DNA from: Limnomonas spitsbergensis
Taxonomy: Eukaryota; Chlorophyta; Chlorophyceae; Chlamydomonadales
Assembly (NCBI GenBank): GCA_037349105.1
Contig: JAYJMM010000119.1
Location: 6,397,001 to 6,461,000, forward strand
Length of the DNA stretch: 64,000 nucleotides
Reading direction: 5' to 3'
Below, one piece after another: positions 23,201-35,200 of the stretch. A program made the position numbers and the translations under genes. The notes below the pieces were generated by a model that saw nothing but the letters and a program-made list of their open reading frames with translations, made no database searches and was not told the origin of the DNA. Within the stretch, counting starts at the first letter, position 1. The number at the start of each line of letters is the position of its first letter.

Positions 23201-26200
23201 TGTGACCTCAATCTGGTCGGTCGGGGCTGTGACCTTGGTGTGACCCGATGCGTGGTCGGGGCAGTGACCCCGGTGTGACCCTGGTGTGACCTCAATCTGG
23301 TCGGTCGGGGCTGTGACCCCGGTGTGACCCGATGCGTGGTCGGGGCAGTGACCTCGGTGACATCCTCTGTGTGGTCCACTCCTCGCTGCGTGAGTGAAGG
23401 ACACTGCATTCCAATGGTCCCTGCCTGTTTCCCCTTCTCTCCGCCTTGGGATGTCTTTGTATTGAAGGGTGGTGGGGAGGTAGCGTCCAACTGTCTGCAC
23501 AGTGTGCCCGAATAAAAGAGTAGAGGTGATAATGCTATAACCTGTAATGCAATCCCTTCCAGGGGCGCAACAAGTCACCAGTACCTCAGCACACACAAGC
23601 ATTCAAGTTTGAAAAACAGCAACACATGTGATTTGAAACCTTGCTTGCAGGCGGCTGCCGCCACCAACACGGCTGTATTTAAAAGCCACGGGGCCTCCGC
23701 AGCCAAGCCAGTTCCCGTGAGGACGGGTGTCCGAGGCTTTGAATCCGCAACAGCTGCACGCACATCCCCCACAAGAACAGGTGAGCCCGGCGGACGCCAC
23801 TCCCCTAGTTTAGGGTTTAAACCCTAAACCTCAAACCTGGATTTTAGGACGTCACTCCCCTACGACCAGTTATGTGCCCATTAGGGCCTTTCGGTGGCTG
23901 AATTGCCAAAGATTAGGTTTGCCTTCCCGCCGCAAATTATATGTTTCGAAGGGTGCGTGATACGCCGCGCGAACTATGAAGTATGAAATATCGGGGGGGT
24001 GCGATAACGTCGTTGCGCGGTATCGGTTTGAATCGGTCGGAATCAGTCGAAATTGGTCGTAATCGGGCAGTGCGTGATCTGACAAACAATGCAAATTGTC
24101 CCTGCGGGGCTTAACAAACAACGAAAAAGGTGGTGCGGGGCTAAATGTAAAAAGTCTTTTCTAGGGGTCCGGAAGGCACCTTTATGTAGCTTCAGTGACT
24201 GTAATTTCGCTACTTTTACGAGTACCGTAAACCGGCCGGTTGCACTTAGCTAATAACGACTTTGTACGCCAGCTTTCAATGTGGCTGTGCTTGTAGCTTT
24301 CCTAGTTGAACAAGTGCATATGCTTTGCCCGGAGGTGGGGGACGGATTTCATTAGAATGTACGAGGGCTGAGGCTGCTCGCGTGATAGAATCGCGTTTGA
24401 CAGGTCGGCCATGGTATCAAATCAGTTCGACACGTCAGCCGACGTCAGCTTCTGGGGGGCTTCCTGGCCACGCAAAACGTGTGGTGCTCTGGGGCACGGC
24501 CTCGGACACGGCACCTTTCACTGCCAAAGTTGAGCTTCGCGCTCCGGCTACGGGACTGGCACAAGTTTCACCAAAAAATCGCAAAAATGAGCGCTTTCTG
24601 GCAAGCCTATTTCGGCAAACATCGGTGCAGCCTCCGAGAAGCCGTTTCAGTGCCGGAAACCATAACCCTGGGTCATGCGCGTCGCCCAGGCCACGCGACG
24701 GGCCCTAAATCTTTTTGGAGGCTCCTCAGATTTTTTCCGTCCTCTTGCAAACGCTCTCGAGGCCAACGATGCTCGCATCGCAATGTTGCTAAAGTGGTGG
24801 TTTCGGATAACACTCGTTCGCTACATACAGTGACTGGCGTAATGAATTCCGCTTGGGGGTGTGCGGAGTTGATGTGCGATAAATATTATTTACATCAGGG
24901 GTAGCTGAACGTGTACTGTTCTTTTAGGTATCAAACTAGTTTTTTGACTGAGTTGACTGTACGTAGTGGCTATCAATGCTGTGCAGAATTAATTTACGAC
25001 TGACTAAAAGCGTTGCACGGGCCTGAATTGATGTCTTTTGGACCGGCTGTGCGATAGAGCAATTACCTATTTAAGAAAAAACAGGTACACAGGAATACAT
25101 TATTTTTTGCCAGTGGGTGATTTTGATCAATCATTCAAAATAGGGGTGCACGAACCCTTTCCGGTTTACGCTTAAGGACCGTAATTACTTACAATATTTC
25201 TGAATTCCAGTGCAATTGCGCAGCACTGCTGACGAGGACACAGCATATTCACAGCCTCGGACTCGGCCTCGGATTTTACATCTTGAATAGTTTTTCTTAA
25301 GATGTTACCGTACCGTAATTAATTTGTTCATTGAGTCCTGTCCACATATAAAAGACCTGTTCAACTCTCAAACCCTGAACCCTGAACCCTAAACCCTGAA
25401 CCCATTTAAGTCCTGATGACCCCTCAAACCCTTTATCCTAAACACTTATACCTAAAGACATGATGAATCCTCAAACCCTCTCGCCCCGCAGCCCGGCCTG
25501 CCGCTGCGACAAGGAAGCCCGTAACGCCTGCAGCCAGCCCTGTTGCTGCCCTCCAGCCCTCAGATCCCCTAATGGAGATGTTGCTCAGCCACGCGGCCCT
25601 CAGGGAGGTGCTGGTGGCCGCCAGGCGGGCATTCGCCAACTTTGACCTGGACAATGAATGTGTCAAGCAAGTGTGAGTGGGGTTTATAGGGTCGCGGGTT
25701 TGACCTGGGCAATGAATGTTTCAAGCAAGTGTGAGTGGGGTTTATAGGGTTAAGGGTTTGACCTGGGCAATGAATGTGTCAAGCAAGTATGAGCGGGGTT
25801 TATAGGGTTAAGGGTTCGACCTGGGCAATGAATGTGTCAAGCAAGTGTGAGTGGGGTTTATAGGGTCGCGGGTTTGACCTGGGCAATGAATGTGTCAAGC
25901 AAGTGTGAGTGGGGTTAATAGGGTTGTGGGTTCGACCTGGGCAATGAATGTGTCAAGCAAGTGTGAGTGGGGTTAATAGGGTTTCGGGTTTGACCTGGAC
26001 AATGAATGTGTCAAGCAAGTATGAGCGGGGTTTATAGGGTTGCGGGTTTGACCTGGACAATGAATGTGTCAAGCAAGTGTGAGTGGGGTTAATAGGGTTG
26101 CGGGTTTGACCTGGACAATGAATGTGTCAAGCAAGTGTGAGTGGGGTTTATAGGGTTAAGGGTTTGACCTGGACAATGAATGTGTCAAGCAAGTGTGAGT

Positions 26201-29200
26201 GGGGTTTATAGGGTTAAGGGTTCGACCAGGGCAATGAATGTGTCAAGCAAGTGTGAGTGGGATGTTTGACTGCATGAAATGAGATGAGTTGCTGATCAGA
26301 AGAAATCTGGGATGTATGCATAGCTGGGGTACTCCCGAAGGTATAGCCTGATGTACACAGATGGGGTATTGCCTGATGTGTACAGCTGGGGTATTGCCTG
26401 ATGTACACAGATGGAGTATTGTCTGATGTGTACAGCTGGGGTATTGCCTGATGTACACATATGGGGTTTTGCCTGATGTGTACAGCTGGGGTATTGCCTG
26501 ATGTACACATATGGGGTTTTGCCTGAGGTGTACAGCTGGGGTATTGCCTGATGTACACAGATGATGTATTGCCTGAGGTGTACAGCTAGGGTATTGCCTG
26601 ATGTACACATATGGGGTATTGCCTGAGGTGTACAGCTGGGGTATTGCCTGATGTACACAGATGGGGTATTGCCTGAGGTGTACAGCTGGGGTATTGCCTG
26701 ATGTACACAGATGGGGTATTACCTGAGGTGTACAGCTGGGGTATTGCCTGATGTTTTGCCTGAGGTGTACAGCTGGGGTATTGCCTGAGGTGTACAGCTG
26801 GGGTATTGTCTGAGGTGTACAGCTGGGGTATTGCCTGATGTATTGCCTGAGGTGTACAGCTGGGGTATTGCCTGAGGTGTACAGCTGGGGTATTGCCTGA
26901 TGTATTGCCTGAGGTGTACAGCTGGGGTATTGTCTGAGGTGTACAGCTGGGGTATTGCCTGAGGTATTGCCTGAGGTGTACAGCTGGGGTATTGCCTGAG
27001 GTGTACAGCTGGGGCATTGCCTGAGGTGTACAGCTGGGGTATTGCCTGAGGTATTGCCTGAGGTGTACAGCTGGGGTATCGCCTGATGTACTGCCTGATG
27101 TGTACAGCCGGTGTATTGCCGGATGTACTGCCTTATGTACATAACCAAGGGTAATGGCAAAGGTGTTTCCTTAGGTTTGCATAGCCTGGTTAACTGATTT
27201 CTGAACCGGTATCCCGGGAGCTGTGCCTAGCACGCCGGGAGTCTACCCAGAAGCAGAGGCCCAGCTGACTCCTCTTTGTTTGAATCTCCAATTTGATTAT
27301 AAATTGGAAAAGCGTGTGTGAAAGGCTTGCCATGCACTTTTTTATTAAGAGAGAGACAAACTGCACAGGAGTTGACATACGTCACACAGATGATTTCCTC
27401 CGTCCCCTAGTCCACCCTGGCTGTCACCGTGGTGTCTGAATTTGAATTTGAATTCCATGAATGCAGCTGTCTTGAGCACCTGGAGCGGCTCCGTTTCAAC
27501 CGCTGCCAACTGCTGGTGCTGGCCCTGGGCCGTAACGACATTGACATGGCAGTGCGACAGGGACCCGCCTACGCATCGGCAGTGGAGGCCGCCATGGCAG
27601 AGGCTGAGTGGGAGCGGGTCACCCAGTGGCCGCCCTCTGCGCCCGCGTACGGTGTTGAGGATGAGCAACCGAACAGCTCCGAGCGGGCCAGCAGCCCAGA
27701 GAGGGTCATGTGGGGCAGGCCTACGGGGCCCAGCCGCCGCAGCAGGTAAGAAAGACAGAAAGCTACGCCCCGTGGGTGGCGTGAGAGTTAAGGAAACAGC
27801 GCAACCTGCGCCGAAGCCACATTCGCGCTGTTATCTCGGCAGGTATGAAACAGTCAAGCAATGCTTTCATGCCCCTTCCCTCCGCCATGATTTTGCTTAC
27901 TGCGCTGGTGAAAGGAGTGGTATAGGAACGATGAAATCAATGGTACTCATGGGAGTGGGCAAAAAATAGATTTTAACAAAGTTCTAAAAACGATGCCAAG
28001 CAACCGGCCTTCGTTACCGATTTCCGTTGACAACTTCCGTTGCCGACCTCCGTTGCCGACCTCCGTTGCCGACCTCCGTTGCCGACCTCCGTTGCCGACC
28101 TCCGTTGCCGACTTCCGTTGCCGACCTCCGTTGCCGACCTCCGTTGCCGACCTCCGTTGCCGACCTCCGTTACCGACCTCCGTTGCCGACCTCCGTTGCC
28201 GACCTCCGTTGCCGACCTCCGTTACCGAATCCCGTTACCGAATCCCGTATTTCTGTTGCATATTTCTGTTGCTGCCTTCTTGGAAGGCCTGAGCAAGAGG
28301 GGGCTAAAAACGTGAATGCTTCTTTTAACTCACTGATCTGGACACTGCCCTTGCTTCACAGGCCAGGTGTGGAGTCCCATCATGCCGGCACAGCCACCGA
28401 GCGCCCTCACAACCCATCAGCAGGTAAAAACACCCATTTCGATTTCAACAAGTTCACCAAAACAGACAAGCCTGGGAATAAATCTAAGTGGCTATTATTT
28501 ATCATCGTGAATCACCCTTTTCTCCTTCCCCCACAGCCACCATCCCCCACCGCCACCCACTCCATACCCGGATGCAACCTCAGCCCCCCTTTCTCCCCTC
28601 CACTTGTTAGCGCTCCCCCCCGCCCCTATCACTCCTCTCCCGGGTGCCCCCCCTCCTACCCACCTACCCACTCCCCCCTGTCACACCTATCCCGGCTGCC
28701 CCCCCTTTGTACCCACCTACCCACCCCCCTATCACTCTTTTCCTGGATGCCCCCCACTTTTACCCCCCTACCCACTCCCCCTATCACTCCTTTCCCGTGA
28801 GCCCCCCCTTCGTACCCACCAACCCACTCCCCCCCTATCACTCCTTTTCTGGATGCCCCCCTTTGTACCCACCTACCCACTCCCCCCCCTATCACTCCTT
28901 TCCCGGATGCCCCCCTTTGTACCCACCTACCCACCCCCCTATCACTCCTTTCCCGTGAGCCTCCCCTTTGTACCCACCAACCTACTCACCCCCTATCACT
29001 CCTTTCCCGGGTGCTCCCCCTTTGTACCCCCCTATCCACTCCCCCCTATCACTCCTTTCCCGTAAGCCCCCCCTTTGTACCCACCAACCCACTCCCCCCC
29101 TACCACTCCTTTCCCGTGAGCCCCCCCTTTGTACCCACCTACCCACTCCCCCCCCTATCACTCCTTTCCCGTGAGCCCCCCCTTTGTACCCCCCAACCCA

Positions 29201-32200
29201 CTCACCCCCTATCACTCCTTTCCCGTGAGCCCCCCCTTTGTACCCCCCAACCCACTCACCCCCCTATCACTCCTTGTCTGTGAGCCCCCCCTTTGTATCC
29301 CCCAACCTACTCACCCCCTATCACTCCTTTCCCGTGAGCCCCCCCTTTGTACCCCCCAACCCACTCCCCCCCTATCACTCCTTTCCCGTGAGCCCCCCCC
29401 CTTTGTACCCCCCAACCTACTCACCCCCTATCACTCGTTGTCCGTGAGCCCCCCCTTTGTACCCCCCAACCTACTCACCCCCTATCACTCCTTTCCCGCG
29501 AGCCCCCCTTTGTACCCACCTACCCACTCCCCCCCCCTATCACTCCTTTCCCGTGAGCCCCCCTTTGTACCCACCAACCCACTTACCCCCTATCACTCCT
29601 TTCCCGTGAGCCCCCCCTTTGTACCCCCCTACCCACTCCCCCCCTATCACTCCATTCCTGGGTGCCCCTCCTTTGTATCCCCCAACCCACTCCCCCCTAT
29701 CACTCCTTTCCCGTGAGCCCCCCCTTTGTACCCACCTACCCACTCCCCCCCCTATCACTCCTTTCCCGTGAGCCCCCCCTTTGTACCCCCCAACCCACTC
29801 CCCCCCTATCACTCCTTGTCCCGTGAGCCCCCCCTTTGTACCCACCTACCCACTTACCCCCTATCACTCCGTTCCCGTGATCCCCCCTTTGTACCCCCCA
29901 ACCCACTCACCCCCCTATCACTCCTTTCCCGCGAGCCCCCCTTTTGTACCCCCCAACCCACTCCCCCCCTATCACTCCTTTCCCGTGAGCCCCCCCTTTG
30001 TACCCCCCTATCCACTCCCCCCTATCACTCCTTTCCCGTGAGCCCCCCCTTTGTACCCACCAACCCACTCCCCCCCCTATCACTCCTTTCCCGTGAGCCC
30101 CCCCTTTGTACCCCCTACCCACCCCCCCCCTATCACTCCTTTCCCGTGAGCCCCCCCTTTGTACCCCCCAACCCACTCCCCCCCTATCACTCCTTTCCCG
30201 TGAGCCCCCCCTTTGTACCCCCCAACCCACTCCCCCCCCCTATCACTCCTTTCCCGCGAGCCCCCCCTTTGTACCCCTCTACCTACTGCCCCCCCTATCA
30301 CTCCTTTCCCGTGAGCCCCCCTTTGTACCTCCCTACCTATTTCCCTCTCAGGCGCTACATCAGCCCCCGATGGAGCCTCTGCACGTCAGGCTACCATATC
30401 GTCTGGGGTTTCGACGCGGCAGCCGGCAGAGAGGCGGCCTTGCTGGGCTGCCGAGCTAGGCTCTGCACTGGGTATGGCGGTAAGTCGTGATCGGGTAACG
30501 GGCAGTGTTCTTGTTTTTGTTACCACACGGTAGGCCGCCCCGCGGCCGCAAAAGGCTAGATTGGGACACAACCCAGACCGTCCTACGCCTGGTGACCAAA
30601 GGTGCATGGCTGACCACGCACGAGACATCCAGCCTGAGTGTAGCTGAAATGTAGCTGAAATGTAGCTGAAATGTAGCAGAAATGTAGCAGAAATGTTGTT
30701 ACTGATAATAAAGAAAGAAACACTGGTTATGGATCAAGTGTGACCTCCGGTCTGAGATGAGCGCTGTCTCTGGGGGAGGGGGCACCGGCGGCCTATGGGC
30801 AGTAATGTTTGCAGACTATGCGCGCCTTGACAAACAGGAACCGCCGGTTGCCCCCCCCATGAAACAGCGCTGGTCTCAAGTCTGAGGTCACACCTGCTCC
30901 AGGAGGGTGGGGGACAACCAGCACGTATAATGCCATCCCCTTCCTAGCTTCAAGTTTGCAGATTACTCACTTCAGAAAAAATCCGCCCTGGAACCGATGG
31001 TTATGCCCCCTCCCCCCTGCGCTGTTTCATTCACTTCAAAACGGAGACAGCCGGAATATTTATTTCGTTGCTGATGTTTTAGGGTTTATCGTCGACCCCC
31101 TCAACTCGTAACCCAGAAACGCTTCTCTTTACGCCCTTAAGGTTGGAGCCCTTGTCCTCTAACCCTGAACCTAAATCTCAACCCCCAATAGCCATGAGTG
31201 CCCAATAACCCAGCCACAAAAGCGCCGATGCTGAAGCCCTTAATAAGATCTTCCTTGAAGCTGTGCCAGCACACCATGTTTCATATAGCGACCTTCCAAT
31301 AATAAATTGCGTCCCTGTCATCCCTGCAATAAATCGCTTACATGTTTCACCGACTTCCAGTGCCCTGTATCACCACTCCGTACATTCACCATTCATCAAC
31401 CACCAACGCACCACTCACCAACTCATCAACTCACCCCTCACCAGCTCTCCTATAACCACTCACCAACGCACCAGCTCACCACTCACCAACGCACCGCTCA
31501 CAAACTCACCAGCTCACCACTCACCAAGTCACCACTCACCCCTCACCAACTCACCACTCACTAACTCACCACTCACCAACTCACCACTCACCAACTCACA
31601 AATCACCACACACCAACTCACCAATTCACCACTCACCAACTCACCAATTCACCTCTCACCAACTCACCACTCACCAATTCACCACTCACCAACTCACCAC
31701 TCACGAACTCACCACTCACATACTCACCACTCACCAATCCATCACTCAGCAACTCACCAACACACCACTCAGCACTCACCAACTCACCACTCTGCAGGCA
31801 TGCTGCGGTCACCTGCGTCACTTGATGCTGCCCGGCAGCCACATCGATGCGGACGCCCTGCTGGCCCTGGGGACAAAGGCGACAGCTGCTAGGCAGCTTC
31901 TCACGCTCCTGTCCGGCAACAGTGCGCCCATCACCAGAGGGGCCGCAGTGGGGCTAGAGTCCATGGACCTGTATGACTGCGGGCTTGCAGTGCGGCACGC
32001 ACCGGGCCTGGCGCTCCTGTTGCAAGGTAGGGGTCGGGTTGCCACTGACTGTTGTCACAGCGGCCATCCAACAGCCTTCTTAGGAATGGCCAGGTATTCA
32101 AATTCAAAAAATTTCAGGCGAAAGATTTTGTCGGTTGGGCCAGAGATTCAAACCAGGACCGCATGAGGGTTATTGTGTACAGCTAGGTCCTGCTCTCATA

Positions 32201-35200
32201 ACAAAGCATGAATTCACAAGTGATAATCTGGGGCTGGAGCATTACTGGAGTTCATGCTGCGAGCTAGCTGTTCGTTTTCCAGACCCATTGAGTGCCTTGA
32301 GTCCACTTGCAAGCGCTCCCACTCCCCCCCACCCCCACCCCTCCATACCTGGATGCCACCTCAGCCCCCCTTTCGTCCTCCACTGGGATATCAATGCATG
32401 GAGGATGATTATATTGCCTCTTTATTGAGCACCGCACTTTCTTCAGGAGTTTTTTTTCCCTTTCAGTTTGTATTTACGGCTCCAGCTTTGGGGCGCATAG
32501 GATGGGACCCAAATTTCCTTGAACCCGAATGTTAGAGGGATCAGACTTTCCTTAAACCCAAATTTAGCGCGAGCGGCATGTCAGGCATTAGCATGTGAGA
32601 AACCGACATGTCGTGTACGGTACAGGGAAGTAGGCGCCGTTCGGCAGCCGAACAAATCGAGAAGAAAGCGAAAAGCGCTGAACGCCCCGACAGGGGTGAG
32701 CTGTGAAGAATTGGTATATGAGGAATTGATATATAAGGTTGCATGCCAAGAAGACTAAATTGACTAGCCGGTGCCATATAGTCAGGAGTACCCACAGGGC
32801 GGTCCAGCCAGGACTATGCTGTTTGAATTGTCATTGTTTTGATGTGAGACATGTAGCTGTAACAAAACTGGGACTCTGCCATTCGAATTGTCATTGTTTT
32901 GATGCCAGATGTTTAACTGTCAAAAACCTGGAGCCTTCATTGAATCGCTTCATTCCTCACTAAACTCATTCCTGTCATTCCTCATTAATACCATTCCTCT
33001 AACGCGCGAATCTAACGCTGTCCCGTACGACACTCACCTGTATTCTTTCCTCACTTAATTTATTCCTTTCACTCCCCGAAGGTTGTGGTGGACCTGCACT
33101 GAGGCAGCTCGTGTTAGACCACAACATCGTCTCCCCGGAGGTGGTCAAAACGGGGCTTGAGCCTGTCCTCGGGGAAGGTGAGGCTTCGTCATCTGATGGC
33201 GAAACATTCCTGTTTCATTACGATACAGTCACAAAAGTAAACACTCAGTGACCCTGGCTTCTTCCATTCTTTTGGCAGCCCCTTGAAATCTTGAGTCCAT
33301 ACCTTCGGGCAAAGTGTTTCTTTACCCATAGATCGATGTGTCCAGCAGCTTACGATCCATTCACCCGCTCCCGCAGGCAAGGCATGCCCCGCCCTGGAGC
33401 GTCTAACCGCCAACATGGCCGCGGGCGACGTCCCCGCCGTGGTCTCCCTTGTGGAGCTGGCCGGAAGCTGCCGGTCGATGGAGATTCTCTCCCTGTCTTC
33501 CTGCCCCATGGACGCCGTTACCATCAAGGCCATCACGGCATGCATCAAGGCGCTACCACAGCTCCGAACCCTGATCCTGGGGGGAGGGGCCTGTCTGGCA
33601 CCGCTGGGCTCGGCGGCGGTCGCTCACCTTGCACAGGTATGCGCTCATTGCTGTGCTGTGCTGTGTCGTGCTGTGTTGTGCTGTGTCGTGCTGTGCTGTG
33701 CTGTGTCGTGCTGTGTTGTGCTGTGTCGTGCTGTGCTGTGCTGTGCCGATTATGGTCCTTAGGGTGGCTGAATGACATAGCTGAGTTTCAGCCGCTGTGA
33801 TTTCAAGGCGAACACAGCTGCTTTAGTCAGCAACCGACCGTAACGGTTATTACTTGGGTGATTCCTGAATAACGGCACTAATAATTGCACGAATAATTGC
33901 ACAGCACTGTACATGCTGCAGAGACGTGGTTTCAAGCAGCCTCACGTGGTCCCTGATACTCTGCAGGCCCTGTCAAGCAGCCCCAGCACCACCCACGTCA
34001 TGTTGCCTAGTTTATCAAAGGCGACCCCAATGTGGCCATCAAGCGGCCATTGAAACATTCTGCCCGTAAGCGGCCGTTTAGACATTGCCTTCAAGCGCAG
34101 CCTCACGTGGTCCCTGATCCTCTGCAGGCATGGGGGCACAATCCAGCTGCACCTGTGCTGTATCGAGCCGTATCGTGCCGTATTGTGGCACTTTGGTGGT
34201 ACAATCCAGCTGAACCTGTGCCGTATCGAGCCGTATCGTGCCGTATTGTGGCACTTTGGTGGTACAATCCAGCTGAACCTGTGCCGTATCGAGCCGTATC
34301 GTGCCGTATTGTGGCACTTTGGTGGCACAATCCAGCTGAACCTGTGCCGTATCGAGCCGTATCGTGCCGTATTGTGGCACTTTGGTGGTACAATCCAGCT
34401 GAACCTGTGCCGTATCGAGCCGTATCGTGCCGTATTGTGGCACTTTGGTGGTACAATCCAGCTGAACCTGTGCCGTATCGAGCCGTATCGTGCCGTATTG
34501 TGGCACTTTGGTGGTACAATCCAGCTGAACCTGTGCCGTATCGAGCCGTATCATGCCGTATTGTGGCACTTTGGTGGTACAATCCAGCTGAACCTGTGCC
34601 GTATCGAGCCGTATCATGCCGTATTGTGGCACTTTGGTGGTACAATCCAGCTGAACCTGTGCCGTATCGAGCCGTATCATGCCGTGTCGTGTTACCATGT
34701 CTGCAGGCCCTGTCCAGCAGCCCCAGTATAACCCACGTCATGCTGCCAGGCCTGGGGCTGCGGGACGTGGAGGTCAAGGCGCTGGCCAAGGCGCTGCTGG
34801 GGAGTGTGGCGCTGGTGCACATGGACCTCTCATCCAATGATATCACGACAGCGGGCGGCCGCTCGCTGCTGGAGGGACTGATTGCCAGGTGCGGGGGTTG
34901 GGGAGCTGGATTACCGGTTGTGGGGCTTGATTGCCTGATGGGTGTAGAAGGTGTGGGGGGGCAAGGTGGTAGGGTGAAGGACCTGATTGCCTGGCAGGGT
35001 GGCAGGTTGGAGGGCCTGATTGATTGGTGCGGGACCTGGGTTGCCAACCCGAAACCATTAACCGTAAACCCTAGTTGGGCGAGGTGGGGTGCAGGGATTG
35101 AACCTGTGGCGTGCATGTGGTTTCAAGCTAAAAATTGTGTATGGCAATTATGTTGTTGTTTTGTCCGTTTACCCCTCGCTTCAGGGGTGCGGGATCTTCA

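Larger units (their letters stand above)
20935..30479 (+). other. Disordered linker with a helical island (exons 10-16)
   Basis: Residues ~684-1042. Exons 10-12, 15 and 16 are Ser/Thr/Pro/Ala/Arg-rich without repeats. Exons 13-14 encode a more ordered, Leu-rich helical stretch (MEMLLSHAALREVLVAARRA, then LEHLERLRFNRCQLLVLALG) of unknown fold. Confidence 0.6.

Noticed and set aside
26243..27160. 305-residue minus-strand ORF
   Set aside because: Translation of the intron 13 repeat. No domain, and the same peptide appears in other frames.
28545..30490. Long Pro-rich ORFs (PPYHSFP units) and Gly-rich minus-strand ORFs
   Set aside because: Products of the intron 15 minisatellite, whose real role is intronic. 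The exon 16 frame differs.
33961..34010. Alternative first half of exon 20
   Set aside because: Good acceptor copy, but it reads to a stop within 45 nt and has no donor.
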